From: an uncultured Collinsella sp.
GTDB lineage: Bacteria > Actinomycetota > Coriobacteriia > Coriobacteriales > Coriobacteriaceae
DNA: 64,000 nt
Assembly (NCBI GenBank): GCA_934654775.1
Contig: CAKUGR010000013.1
Span: forward strand, 15,668 to 79,667
Direction of reading: 5' to 3'
The notes beneath the pieces are model-generated. The model did not search any database and had not been told where the DNA came from. It saw only the letters and a list, made by a program, of their open reading frames with translations. Positions 1 through 8,278 of this stretch are shown here, one piece after another. The position numbers were made by a program, and so were the translations under genes. The stretch's first letter is position 1; every line of letters begins with the position of its first letter.

Positions 1-644
1 GGCGTGTCCTCGGGGTTCTTAGTCATAACCCAGGCGTCGTCGAGCGGCTCGTTCCAGGGATCCTCAAGGTGACCGCACTCGATGGCGCGACCCCACAGGT
101 TGTCATCGATGGAATAGGGGTTGTCGTTGGCACCCTCGGGAACCGGCACGTTGTGGGCGTGGGCGTAGGCGACCTCGTCCGGACGGCACTTCAGATCCCA
201 CTCACGAACCGGAGCGATAACCTTGAGCTCGGGGTCGAGGGCCTTGACGGCGGCCTCAAAACGGACCTGGTCGTTGCCCTTGCCGGTGCAGCCATGGGCG
301 ACATAGGTGGCGCCGAACTCGTGGGCGACCTCGACGAGCTTCTTGGCAAGCAGCGGACGGGACAGAGCGGAGAGCAGCGGGTACTTGTTCTCGTACATGG
401 AGTTGGCGGCGATGGCCTTGATCAGGAACTCATCGGAGAACTCGTCGCGCAGGTCGAGTACCTGGCAGTCCAGAACGCCCAGGTCGAGGGCCTTCTGCTT
501 CTTGGCATCCAGGCCGGTCTCCTCCTGGCCCACGTTGCCGCAGACGCAAACGACATCAAGATTCTTCTCATCCTGGAGCCACTTGACACATACGGATGTA
601 TCAAGACCACCGGAATATGCGAGAACGACTTTTTCCTTGCTCAT
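1..644 (-). CDS. argG: Argininosuccinate synthase, N-terminal part (runs off the window)
   Basis: Makes argininosuccinate from citrulline, aspartate and ATP, the penultimate step of arginine synthesis, in the cytoplasm. About 214 residues are visible. They open with [19 protein letters not shown], the SGGLDTS P-loop of the N-type ATP pyrophosphatase fold; [15 protein letters not shown] and [13 protein letters not shown] are typical of the family. The start at 644 follows a purine-rich GAAAGGAAACAGCC. The remainder lies beyond base 1. The roughly 380-base leader upstream carries a small Arg-rich ORF, a terminator hairpin and a tandem operator-like motif (separate entries), so I infer arginine-responsive control. 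Confidence 0.96.
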   Translation of the reverse strand, partial: MSKEKVVLAYSGGLDTSVCVKWLQDEKNLDVVCVCGNVGQEETGLDAKKQKALDLGVLDCQVLDLRDEFSDEFLIKAIAANSMYENKYPLLSALSRPLLAKKLVEVAHEFGATYVAHGCTGKGNDQVRFEAAVKALDPELKVIAPVREWDLKCRPDEVAYAHAHNVPVPEGANDNPYSIDDNLWGRAIECGHLEDPWNEPLDDAWVMTKNPEDT

Positions 645-785
645 GGCTGTTTCCTTTCGCCCTTGGTAGCTAGTTAGAACATCGGTCAGTTGCAAGTCAC
701 CCTGAGGTCAAAAACCGTGCAATATCAGGTTATTCAGCAGAATGCAGCACAGGCATGCCCTAGAAACATGCGGCTATGTCGTGCT

Positions 786-864
786 AAAAACCCGACGACC
801 TCAAAATGACTCTGTTGAGGCATTTCGCCCCATGCGGACAGAGACGATTGTTATCGTCGTCGGG
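786..864 (-). terminator. Putative attenuator terminator in the argG leader
   Basis: Read on the minus strand, CCCGACGAC (864-856) can pair with GTCGTCGGG (799-791), followed directly by TTTTT (790-786). The 9-bp stem encloses a smaller CTCTGT/ACAGAG hairpin. The 5' arm lies inside the leader ORF and contains two of its last three Arg codons (CGA CGA). A ribosome stalled on these codons would mask the arm; one that finishes and leaves would free it. The hairpin and T-run are seen; the regulatory role is inferred. Confidence 0.7.
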
Positions 865-925
865 AAATTGCGCGCTGGCGTCGGATGGCATTGTCTGCAG
901 TGGTGATGATCTTTACGAACTGCAT
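851..925 (-). CDS. Arg-rich leader peptide of argG (24 aa)
   Basis: A 24-codon ORF begins with ATG at 925, preceded by a strong GGAGAGG ribosome-binding site, and ends with TAA at 853-851, about 206 bases before the argG start. Six of its last ten codons encode arginine: codons 15, 16 and 18, then 22-24 as CGA CGA CGA. The peptide begins MQFVKIITTADNA and ends ISRRR. The ORF was found by reading the leader. Arg-codon clustering, the strong RBS and overlap with a terminator arm fit a ribosome-mediated attenuator for argG. I know of no described homolog. Confidence 0.72.
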   Translation of the reverse strand: MQFVKIITTADNAIRRQRAISRRR

Positions 926-969
926 CTGCCTCTCCTTTCACGTATCGCCGGGCGCAATTCATATATCGC

Positions 970-996
970 AAACGGTACCTTTTCCTCGGTAAACGG
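970..996 (-). promoter_or_regulatory. Tandem CCGTTT-N15-CCGTTT motif in the argG leader
   Basis: On the minus strand CCGTTTACC is followed, exactly 21 bp later, by ACCGTTT. The same direct repeat with the same 21-bp offset occurs at both arcA promoters and at 50631. Here it lies about 30-50 bp downstream of the predicted transcription start, a position usual for a repressor. The binding protein is unknown. Confidence 0.55.
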
Positions 997-1028
997 CGCT
1001 TTTGCCGTCTCCGTTTTCGATGGTCGCT

Positions 1029-1056
1029 ATCATACGCTAAAGTGCTTGCTGCACAA
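1029..1056 (-). promoter_or_regulatory. Candidate promoter of the argG leader
   Basis: On the minus strand TTGTGC (1056-1051) and TATGAT (1034-1029) are separated by 16 bp. This predicts transcription starting near 1022 and a 5' leader of about 380 bases before argG. The -10 is good and the -35 moderate. Bases 1057-1199 up to the divergent HAD gene hold nothing else I can name. Confidence 0.45.
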
Positions 1057-1199
1057 GCGACAAATTCAAATTTCTGAAAAGTTTTTTCATTACTTTGTGA
1101 AGTGTGGTGCAAATACGCGACAATCCTGCGAAAATACGCCCGAGTACTAGTTGATGGTTATAACGTCTGAAACAATTTCGAAACGAAAGGCGCGCTTTT

Positions 1200-2027
1200 A
1201 TGCAAACTTACGAATCAGATGCCAATATCGGCAACATCAAGATTCTCGCCGTTGATATGGACAAGACACTTCTCACCGACGAGCGCGTGCTGCCCCAGGG
1301 CCTCGATGAGCGCCTGGACAAACTTGCCGACGCCGGCATCGTATTCTGCCCCGCCAGCGGACGTCCCGCCCCCAAGCTCGAGGAAATGTTCGAGGGCATT
1401 AAGAACCGCCTCGCGTTTTGCCCGGACAACGGTGCCTGCGTCATCTATCGCGGCAACTATATCTATAAGAGCAACATCGATGTGGCGCTGTATCAGCAGG
1501 TGCTCGCTCGTGCCTCGGAGGACCCGCGCGCCGTTCCCGTCCTGTGCTGCTACGACGAGTTCTATGTGCTCGCCCGCGACCATCAGTACCACGACGAGAT
1601 CAGCGTGTACTACAACACGATTAACTACGTCGATACCTTTGAGGGCCTCGACATCGAGTCCAACAAGATCTCGATCTTCTTCCCGGCCTACGATGCCGAG
1701 CCCGCGTTCCGCGAAACCTATAACCCCGCGTTCTGCGACCAGCTCTATGTCACCAATGCGGGCCGCGAGTGGATCGACTTTATGAACCTGGGTGTCGACA
1801 AGGGCGCCGGCGTCGCGCACCTGTGCGAGCACCTGGGCATCGATATCGCCGACGCTGCCGCCGTGGGCGATACGTATAACGACATCCCCATGCTGGAGCG
1901 CGTCGGTCACAGCTTTATCGTGGACAATGCCGAGGAGCACATGAACGCGCACGCCAAGTGGCGCATTCCGAGCAACAACGACGGGGGCGTACTGACGCTC
2001 ATCGACGCCATCCTGGCGGCTCGTTAA
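1200..2027 (+). CDS. Cof-type HAD-IIB family phosphatase
   Basis: A 275-residue haloacid-dehalogenase hydrolase, a cytoplasmic sugar-phosphate or cofactor phosphatase. Motif I is ILAVDMDKTLLTDE (nucleophile and acid Asp), motif II is CPASGRP, and motif IV is AVGDTYNDIPMLE near residue 220, typical of the Cof/IIB subfamily with its cap domain in between. The start at 1200 follows GAAAGG. It is divergent from argG and ends in a terminator at 2233. The exact substrate cannot be read from the sequence. Confidence 0.88.
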   Translation: MQTYESDANIGNIKILAVDMDKTLLTDERVLPQGLDERLDKLADAGIVFCPASGRPAPKLEEMFEGIKNRLAFCPDNGACVIYRGNYIYKSNIDVALYQQVLARASEDPRAVPVLCCYDEFYVLARDHQYHDEISVYYNTINYVDTFEGLDIESNKISIFFPAYDAEPAFRETYNPAFCDQLYVTNAGREWIDFMNLGVDKGAGVAHLCEHLGIDIADAAAVGDTYNDIPMLERVGHSFIVDNAEEHMNAHAKWRIPSNNDGGVLTLIDAILAAR

Positions 2028-2049
2028 TCTATCTCGTCGCCATACCCGG

Positions 2050-2153
2050 GGCCGGCCGTTTGATTTTTGCTCGGTCAGGTCCTGGGCTCGCTCGAAGGCC
2101 ACATTAAGTGGCCTTCGGCTCGTGCGGAATCTACAAAAATCAAACGGCCGGCC
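2050..2153. repeat. Long palindrome, family A copy 1 (variable arms, conserved core)
   Basis: A perfect 20-bp inverted repeat (GGCCGGCCGTTTGATTTTTG at 2050-2069 and its complement at 2134-2153) encloses a core containing GTCCTGGGCTCG, a hairpin around CACATTAAGTG, and GGCTCGTGCGGAA. The core recurs at 60070-60194 and 60288-60397 with unrelated outer arms. It sits between the convergent HAD gene and polA. No T-run follows, so it is not an ordinary terminator. Confidence 0.85.
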
Positions 2154-2232
2154 ACGGGCATGGCTACGTTGACTTGCTTGCCGCCTGGATGGCGTCTTGG
2201 CGCCTAGATACTTTGGCTGAATTTAATTGGAT

Positions 2233-2275
2233 GAAGGGAGCTCCTTGCTGATGAGGGGCTCCCTTCTTGTTTGGT
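2233..2275 (+). terminator. Intrinsic terminator after the HAD gene
   Basis: GAAGGGAGCTCC (2233-2244) pairs with GGGGCTCCCTTC (2255-2266), followed by a T-rich TTGTTTGGTTACTTT. It lies between the convergent HAD gene and polA. Confidence 0.7.
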
Positions 2276-2299
2276 TACTTTGGGGTTGTGGGGGCGTCT

Positions 2300-5050
2300 T
2301 TACTTGGCGTCGGCCCAGGTTACTCCGGTTGAGGCTTCGGCGATCAACGGTACGCGGAGGTCTACGACGTGCTCCATGACGTCGCGGACCATGGCGGTGA
2401 GGCGCTCGACTTCGTTGACGGGGCACTCAAAGTCCAGTTCGTCGTGTACCTGCAGGATCATGTGGGCGGCAAAGCCCTCTTCTTCCAAACGGCGGCTTAC
2501 GCGGGCCATGGCGATCTTGATGATGTCGGCGGCGGTGCCCTGCATGGGGTGGTTCATGGCCGTGCGCTCACCAAAGCCACGGAGCTGTGGGTTTTTGGCC
2601 TTGAGCTCGGGAATATGGCGTCTGCGGCCATACATGGTCTCGGCATAGCCCGTCTGCTTGGCTCGCGCCACCACGTTGTCCAAAAACGTGCGCACGCCCG
2701 GGTAGGCCTCGTAGTAGCGATCGATCATGTCGCGCGCCTCAGCCATCGAGATGTGCAGCGACTGCGACAGGCCATAGGCCTGCTGGCCGTACACGATACC
2801 AAAGTTCACGGCCTTGGCTCGGCTGCGCAGGTCGGGCGTTACCTCGGACACCGGCACGCCAAACACGCGCGCGGCCGTCTCGGCATGGAAGTCCTCGCCC
2901 TCGTTGAAGGCGCGCACCAGGTGCTCGTCACCCGAAAGATGCGCGAGCAGGCGCAGCTCGATCTGCGAGTAGTCCACCGCCAAAAAGACGCTGCCCTCGC
3001 CCGCCGAGAACGCCGTCTTGACGGTACGCCCCAGCTCCGAGCGCGTCGGGATGTTCTGCAGGTTGGGATCGCTCGAGGACAGGCGCCCCGTCGCCGTGAT
3101 GGTCTGGTTGTACGTGGTGTGCACGCGACCGTCGCCGCGACGCAGCGGACCCAGCGTGTCCAGATACGTCGACTTTATCTTGGACTTCTCGCGCCAATCA
3201 AGAATCAGACGCACGATCTCGTGATCGCGGGCAAGGTCGCTCAGCACCTTGGCGTTGGTCGAATAGTAGCCGCGCTTGGTCTTTTTGAGGCCCTTGGTCG
3301 GAAGCCCCATAACATCAAACAGCACGTGCGAGAGCTGCATGGGGCTGCCGATGTTAAAGGTCTCGTCGCCGGCCAGGTCGCGAATACTGCGCTCAACCTC
3401 GGCAATCTGGGTCGCCAGACCATCGGACAGACTGTGCAGGCGGTCGGGGTCCACGAGCATGCCCGCGCGCTCCATCTTGGCAAGCACCGGCACGAGCGGC
3501 ATCTCGATGCCATCGAACACGTTGGCGGCATTCTCACGGGCCATGCGCTCGCGCAACGGCGCCACGAGCGCCAGCGTCAGGGCCGCCGTGCGAGCGGCGG
3601 GCGCCGGAGCGTCCTCGCCGGCACCCTCTGCACCGCGCGCCGCAGGCAGCGCCATCTGCAGATACGTATCGGCAAGATATGCCTCATCGAACTCGGAGCG
3701 ATCGGAATCCAGCAGATAGGCAGCGACCACGGTATCGAAGATACGCGTGGAATCAGCGGACAGCGGGTCCATGAGCTCGGGCTCGGAAGAATCGATGGGC
3801 GAAAGCTCGTGTAGCAGCGCTTTCATATCCGGGCTTGCCACACGGCCCTCCATAAACAGTCGCGCGAGCACGCCGGCAATCACGCCGTGGACGAAGCTGA
3901 AGCCCTCAACCTCAGCCGCCGCACCGCTGTCGCCCTCCTCGAGCGCGAACAGGCCCTTGGACGTCGCCAACCACAGCGTGCGCGTCAGCCCAAAGAGCGC
4001 GCCCTCTTCCTTGTCGTCGTCCACCACGGCGGCGACCCACTCGCCGGCATCAATCGCGCGGGAGACCTCAGCCGCAACGGCACCAAGCGCGCCAGCATCG
4101 CCGGCGGCTGCGCGAACCATCGCAGGTATCTCAAACACACTGGAGGCAGCAGCAGCCCCACCCTCGCCGCCAATCAGCGCCAAGAAACGGTTCTGCATGG
4201 CAGTGATACCAAGCGTCCCCAGCGCCGCGGAAACCTCATCGGCAGAAAACGCCGGGAAGGACGTCGCCTCAAAATCGAGCTCAACGGGCGCATCGGTGCG
4301 GATGGTCGCCACCTTACGGCTCAGCAGCGCGTCGTCGATGTGTGCGCGCAGGTTTTCTCCCATCTTGCCCTTGACCTCGTCGGCGTGTGCGATGACCTCG
4401 TCCAGGTTACCGTACTGCGCAATGAGCGCGCTCGCCTTTTTGGGGCCGATGCCCGGCACGCCGGGGATGTTGTCGGACGTATCGCCCTTCAGGCCATAAA
4501 AGTCGGGCACGAGCGCCGGCGTGATGCCGTGATACAGATCGTCCACGCTCTCGGGCGTCATGATCGCCACGTCGGACAGGCCCTTGCGGGTCGAGACCAC
4601 GTTGACGTGCTCGGTCACGAGCTGATACATGTCGCGGTCACCGGTCACCAGCAGCATGTCACAACCGGCCTGCTCGCCCAGGCGCGCCATAGTGCCCAGG
4701 ATGTCGTCGCCTTCCCAGCCCTCGGACTGCAGAATCGGCACGTTGAGCGCGGTGAGCAGCTCCTTAATCATGGGGAACTGCGCATGCAGATCGGGGTCCA
4801 TGGGCGGGCGCTGCGCCTTATACTGCGGCAGCATCTCCATGCGCACACGCGGCTTGCCCTTGTCAAACGCCACGACAACGCCGTCGGGATTAAAGGCGTC
4901 AATCATCTTGAGGAACATATTCAAAAAGCCAAAGATTGCGTTGGTGGGACGACCGTCCGGCGCGTTCATGGTGGGCGGCACGGCGTGGAAGGCGCGATGC
5001 ATGAGCGAGTTGCCGTCGATAACGGCAAAGGTACGGCGCTTGTCAGACAT
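2300..5050 (-). CDS. polA: DNA polymerase I
   Basis: A 916-residue family A polymerase for Okazaki-fragment maturation and repair. The N-terminal 5'-3' exonuclease domain (about residues 1-300) has FAVIDGNSLMHRAFHAV, VTGDRDMYQLV and DTSDNIPGVPGIG. The middle 3'-5' exonuclease-like region lacks clear DxE-type catalytic motifs, so proofreading is probably lost, as in several Gram-positive homologs. The polymerase domain shows motif A DYSQIELRLLAHLSGD, the O-helix RAKAVNFGIVYG and motif C QVHDELDFE. I place the start at 5050 (MSDKRR), preceded by GAGG, not at the in-frame codon 39 bases upstream. It is transcribed alone. Confidence 0.97.
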   Translation of the reverse strand: MSDKRRTFAVIDGNSLMHRAFHAVPPTMNAPDGRPTNAIFGFLNMFLKMIDAFNPDGVVVAFDKGKPRVRMEMLPQYKAQRPPMDPDLHAQFPMIKELLTALNVPILQSEGWEGDDILGTMARLGEQAGCDMLLVTGDRDMYQLVTEHVNVVSTRKGLSDVAIMTPESVDDLYHGITPALVPDFYGLKGDTSDNIPGVPGIGPKKASALIAQYGNLDEVIAHADEVKGKMGENLRAHIDDALLSRKVATIRTDAPVELDFEATSFPAFSADEVSAALGTLGITAMQNRFLALIGGEGGAAAASSVFEIPAMVRAAAGDAGALGAVAAEVSRAIDAGEWVAAVVDDDKEEGALFGLTRTLWLATSKGLFALEEGDSGAAAEVEGFSFVHGVIAGVLARLFMEGRVASPDMKALLHELSPIDSSEPELMDPLSADSTRIFDTVVAAYLLDSDRSEFDEAYLADTYLQMALPAARGAEGAGEDAPAPAARTAALTLALVAPLRERMARENAANVFDGIEMPLVPVLAKMERAGMLVDPDRLHSLSDGLATQIAEVERSIRDLAGDETFNIGSPMQLSHVLFDVMGLPTKGLKKTKRGYYSTNAKVLSDLARDHEIVRLILDWREKSKIKSTYLDTLGPLRRGDGRVHTTYNQTITATGRLSSSDPNLQNIPTRSELGRTVKTAFSAGEGSVFLAVDYSQIELRLLAHLSGDEHLVRAFNEGEDFHAETAARVFGVPVSEVTPDLRSRAKAVNFGIVYGQQAYGLSQSLHISMAEARDMIDRYYEAYPGVRTFLDNVVARAKQTGYAETMYGRRRHIPELKAKNPQLRGFGERTAMNHPMQGTAADIIKIAMARVSRRLEEEGFAAHMILQVHDELDFECPVNEVERLTAMVRDVMEHVVDLRVPLIAEASTGVTWADAK

Positions 5051-5216
5051 ATTGAATACCTCGCTTTGGGCTGGGCATGGTTTGCTCACACCAGTTTACA
5101 CGCTCCCCGCCCCGCGGCCACCGCACATCAAGCTCCCCCGCCGCCGCACGCCCGCGCGTGATACGATGGCTCACGGTACATCAACCAGCACGATCGATCC
5201 GAAAGGAGCCTGCGTC

Positions 5217-6614
5217 ATGGAGCGTCCCTGCGCATGGAAAAAGTACACACCGCAGCAGATCGAGGAGCTCGAGGAGCTTTGCCGCGGCTATAAGCAGTTT
5301 TTGAGCGAGAACAAGACCGAGCGCCTGTGCGTCAAGGCCGGCATCAAAATGGCCGAGGAGGCGGGCTACGTCAATCTGGAGACTGTGATCGCCGAGGGCC
5401 GCGCGCTCAAGGCCGGCGACAAGGTGTACGCCGCCAATCACGGCAAGGACCTCATGCTCGTCAACCTGGGCACCGCCCCGCTCGAGCAGGGCTTTAACAT
5501 CCTGGGCGCCCACGTGGACTCGCCGCGCCTGGACCTCAAGCAGAACCCCGCCTTCGAGGCCGGCGACATGGCTTATCTCGACACGCACTACTATGGCGGC
5601 GTCAAGAGCTACCACTGGGTCGCTTCCCCGCTCGCACTCGTGGGCGTCATCTGCAAAAAGGACGGCACCACCGTCGACATCAACATCGGCGACAAGGCCG
5701 ACGATCCGGTCTTTACCATCTCCGACCTGCTGATCCACCTCTCGAGCGAGCAGATGGCCAAGCCCGCCAAGGACGCCGTCGACGCCGAGATCCTCGACGT
5801 GATCGTGGGCGGCCGTCCCGTCAAGTTCGATGAGGACGACAAGGACGCCCCCAAGGAGCCCGTCAAGCAGATGTTCCTGGATATCCTCAAGGAGCAGTAC
5901 GACGTCGAGGAGGAGGACTTCCTCTCCGCCGAGATCGAGGTCGTGCCCGCCGGCCCGGCCCGCGACATGGGCCTCGACCGCTCCATGATTCTGGGCTATG
6001 GCCACGACGACCGTGTCTGCGCCTATCCGTCCATGCTCGCCCAGATCAACGTCGCCAACGTGGAGCGCACGAGCATCACACTCATCGTCGACAAGGAGGA
6101 GATCGGTTCCGTGGGCGCCACCGGCATGACGAGCCGCTTCTTCGAGAACACCGTCGCCGAGATCATGACGCTCGCCGGCGAGGATAGCCCGCTGGCCCTG
6201 CGCCGCGCACTCGCCCGCAGCCGCATGCTCTCCTCCGACGTGTCCGCCGGCTTTGACCCGGGCTATGCCGGCAAGTTCGAGACCAAGAACGCAGCCTTTA
6301 TGGGTCGTGGCCTGTGCTTCAACAAGTACACGGGCAGCCGCGGCAAGGGTGGCTCTAACGACGCCGATGCCGAGTATGTGGCCCTCATCCGCGACATCAT
6401 GGACGAGGCAGGCGTTGACTTCCAGACCTGCGAGCTCGGCCGCGTCAACGCAGGTGGCGGTGGCACCATCGCCTACATCATGGCCAAGTACGGCATGAAC
6501 GTCATCGACTCTGGCGTTGCCGTTCTGTCCATGCACGCCCTGTGGGAGGTCGCCAACAAGGCCGATATCTACGAGGCCTATCGCGGCTACAAGGCCTTCA
6601 TCGAGCGCGCATAA
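5217..6614 (+). CDS. M18 family aminopeptidase
   Basis: A 465-residue zinc aminopeptidase of the aspartyl aminopeptidase family, a cytoplasmic exopeptidase that trims peptides from the N terminus. Metal-site signatures are LGAHVDSPRLDLK, IVDKEEIGSVGATG (catalytic Glu pair) and the C-terminal VLSMHALWE. The start at 5217 follows GAAAGGAG; the open frame extends further upstream but has no ribosome-binding site there. It is divergent from polA with a gap of about 165 bases. A hairpin with a T-run (6654-6727) follows. Confidence 0.93.
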   Translation: MERPCAWKKYTPQQIEELEELCRGYKQFLSENKTERLCVKAGIKMAEEAGYVNLETVIAEGRALKAGDKVYAANHGKDLMLVNLGTAPLEQGFNILGAHVDSPRLDLKQNPAFEAGDMAYLDTHYYGGVKSYHWVASPLALVGVICKKDGTTVDINIGDKADDPVFTISDLLIHLSSEQMAKPAKDAVDAEILDVIVGGRPVKFDEDDKDAPKEPVKQMFLDILKEQYDVEEEDFLSAEIEVVPAGPARDMGLDRSMILGYGHDDRVCAYPSMLAQINVANVERTSITLIVDKEEIGSVGATGMTSRFFENTVAEIMTLAGEDSPLALRRALARSRMLSSDVSAGFDPGYAGKFETKNAAFMGRGLCFNKYTGSRGKGGSNDADAEYVALIRDIMDEAGVDFQTCELGRVNAGGGGTIAYIMAKYGMNVIDSGVAVLSMHALWEVANKADIYEAYRGYKAFIERA

Positions 6615-6653
6615 CCAGCCCTCGTAAAGCGAGCCCAGCCAGCCCTTCATAAC

Positions 6654-6727
6654 TTGCGGTGAAATAGTTCCTAAATAGCCCTTTAAACAGGCAAAACAAG
6701 AACTATTCCACCGCAACTTCCTTTTTG
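6654..6727 (+). repeat. Palindromic repeat, family B copy 1
   Basis: TTGCGGTGAAATAGTTC (6654-6670) pairs with GAACTATTCCACCGCAA (6700-6716) with one mismatch, then CTTCCTTTTTGG. The same arms, similar loop (TAGCCC..CAGG..) and same tail recur at 45859-45936. Here it could terminate the aminopeptidase transcript. Confidence 0.8.
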
Positions 6728-6741
6728 GCAGAGGAGAGTCC

Positions 6742-7552
6742 ATGCTGCAGGTCATCATTTCGCCCGCCAAGCAGATGCGCGCAGCCCAAGATGCTTTTGA
6801 AGTCCTGGGCATTCCACCTTTTGCGCACGAGACGGCTCGCCTCCACCGCGCACTGCTAGATATCGAGTGGAATGAAGGCAGCGGCGGTCTGCAGGCGCTA
6901 TGGAATGTAAGCGACACACTGCTGGGGGTCTTGCCTCGACACTCTGCATGAGTTCGAGCCCATCCTGAAAAACGACGGCCTCGACAATCCCGATATCGCC
7001 CGCAATACCTCCCCTGCAGTTATGTCCTATCACGGCATTCAGTACCAGAGCATGGCACCCGAGGTGATGGATTCCGCGCAACTCGCATGGCTGCAAAGCC
7101 ACCTGTGGATCCTCTCGGGCCTTTACGGATGCGTACGCCCCTTTCATGCCGTCGAACCGTATCGGCTGGAGATGGGCGCGAAGCTCGCCGTCGACGATGC
7201 CTGCGACCTCTATGCGTTTTGGGGCGATAAACTCGCACGGACTATCGCTCCAGCAGGCTCAAACACCACGATCGTCAACCTCGCCAGCGCGGAATACGCC
7301 AAAGCCGTTCTGCCCCGCCTCACCACCGATGTCACGGTCGTCACATGCCTCTTTGGCGAAGGCATCCGCAACGGCAAGCCCATCCAGCGCTCGACCGCAA
7401 GCAAAAAGGCGCGCGGCTCCATGGTGCGCTGGATGGCAGAAAACAAGCTCGAGGATGTAAGCGGGCTCACCGCGTTCGACGTTGGTTATCGTCACTTTCC
7501 CGAGCTTTCAAATAAGAACACTTTGGTCTTCCTGAACGAACAGACCTTGTAG
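6742..7552 (+). pseudogene. yaaA: YaaA family peroxide-stress protein, frameshifted
   Basis: YaaA (DUF328/UPF0246) lowers intracellular iron under hydrogen peroxide stress. The first frame (6742-6951) gives the family N terminus MLQVIISPAKQMR and runs to LWNVSDTLL, then hits a stop. The second frame, open from before 6914 to 7552, continues with LDTLHEFEPILK, SYHGIQYQSMAPEVMD, LSGLYGCVRPFHAVEPYRLEMG, LYAFWGDKL and KKARGSMVRWM. The switch is one extra base near a GGGGG run at 6924-6928. Removing one base restores a full protein of about 269 residues. It is either a real inactivating mutation, a phase-variable tract or a sequencing error. The RBS GAGGAGAG is intact. Confidence 0.85.
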
Positions 7553-7592
7553 GACCACCGCTACTTTTGAATGTGCTGCCTAGGCACGGCGT

Positions 7593-8108
7593 CTATTCCG
7601 CCAAGCCGTCGGCTTTGGCAATCTCGTTTGTCGAGCCGTCCTGATAGGTAATCTTAACATGCTCCACCTCGGACACCTTGACGCCCGACGGGGGCTCCAG
7701 GCGCCATTCCGTCAGCGCGATATCCATCGTCGTGGGCACATCCCCTTGATCTCTGAGCTCGACCGACAGCGTCTTAAGCGACGCATCGAAGGTCACGCGC
7801 TCGATCTCTTCACCGGGAATGGAACCACCGCTCAGCTGCAGCTGGACAAATCCATCGCACGGATACCAATAGTCGCCCGGCGCGGCAACGGTATTGCCGC
7901 CCGTAATCTTCACCGTCATGATCGGCAGGGCATCGTCGGCCTCGAACTCCCAGGCAGCGCCGCCGCGACCACCAAACGTCCAGATACAAAAGGCAATCAC
8001 CAGCACGGCAAGCACCGCAAAACCAATCGCGACAAGGCCATGGTGCGCACGGCTTTCCTCGGCCGATACATCCCATTGCGTCTCTCGATATAGATGCTTG
8101 TCTTCCAT
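7593..8108 (-). CDS. Conserved hypothetical single-pass membrane protein
   Basis: A 171-residue protein of unknown function. The start at 8108 (MEDKHLYRETQWDV) follows GGGGAGGCGAAC. A short acidic cytoplasmic N terminus is followed by one transmembrane helix (about residues 28-46, LVAIGFAVLAVLVIAFCIW). The roughly 120-residue outer domain looks beta-rich and has no catalytic motif I recognise. It lies convergent to yaaA and divergent from the thiC riboswitch. Confidence 0.7.
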   Translation of the reverse strand: MEDKHLYRETQWDVSAEESRAHHGLVAIGFAVLAVLVIAFCIWTFGGRGGAAWEFEADDALPIMTVKITGGNTVAAPGDYWYPCDGFVQLQLSGGSIPGEEIERVTFDASLKTLSVELRDQGDVPTTMDIALTEWRLEPPSGVKVSEVEHVKITYQDGSTNEIAKADGLAE

Positions 8109-8177
8109 GTTCGCCTCCCCACAGGCACGCTCGTTGGCCCAATCGTACCCATTCAGGCTATACTTGAGCCCATGACA

Positions 8178-8270
8178 TAACGGGGAGCTTGCAGGACAAG
8201 ACGGCAGGCTGAGATTGGGCGCGCCCGCCCTGACCCGCAAACCTGATATGGGTAATGCCAACGAAGGGAG
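8178..8270 (+). ncRNA. TPP riboswitch (THI element) controlling thiC
   Basis: The leader holds the conserved thiamine-pyrophosphate aptamer parts in order: CGGGGAGC at the P1 side, GGCTGAGA (8207-8214), then ACCTGATATGGGTAATGCCA (8241-8260) and ACGAAGGGAG (8261-8270). The final AAGGGAG is also the ribosome-binding site of thiC, 8 bases before its ATG. Ligand binding would therefore hide the Shine-Dalgarno sequence directly. Confidence 0.93.
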
Positions 8271-8278
8271 CCGTGCCA

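Noticed and set aside
801..1150. Overlapping frames of 103 and 114 codons on both strands in the argG leader
   Set aside because: No RBS, no family resemblance, and they cover the promoter, operator motif and attenuator; only the 24-codon ORF at 851-925 has a proper RBS.
4629..5216. Upstream in-frame extension of the aminopeptidase
   Set aside because: It is antisense to the start of polA; a good RBS stands directly before ATG 5217 and homologs begin there.
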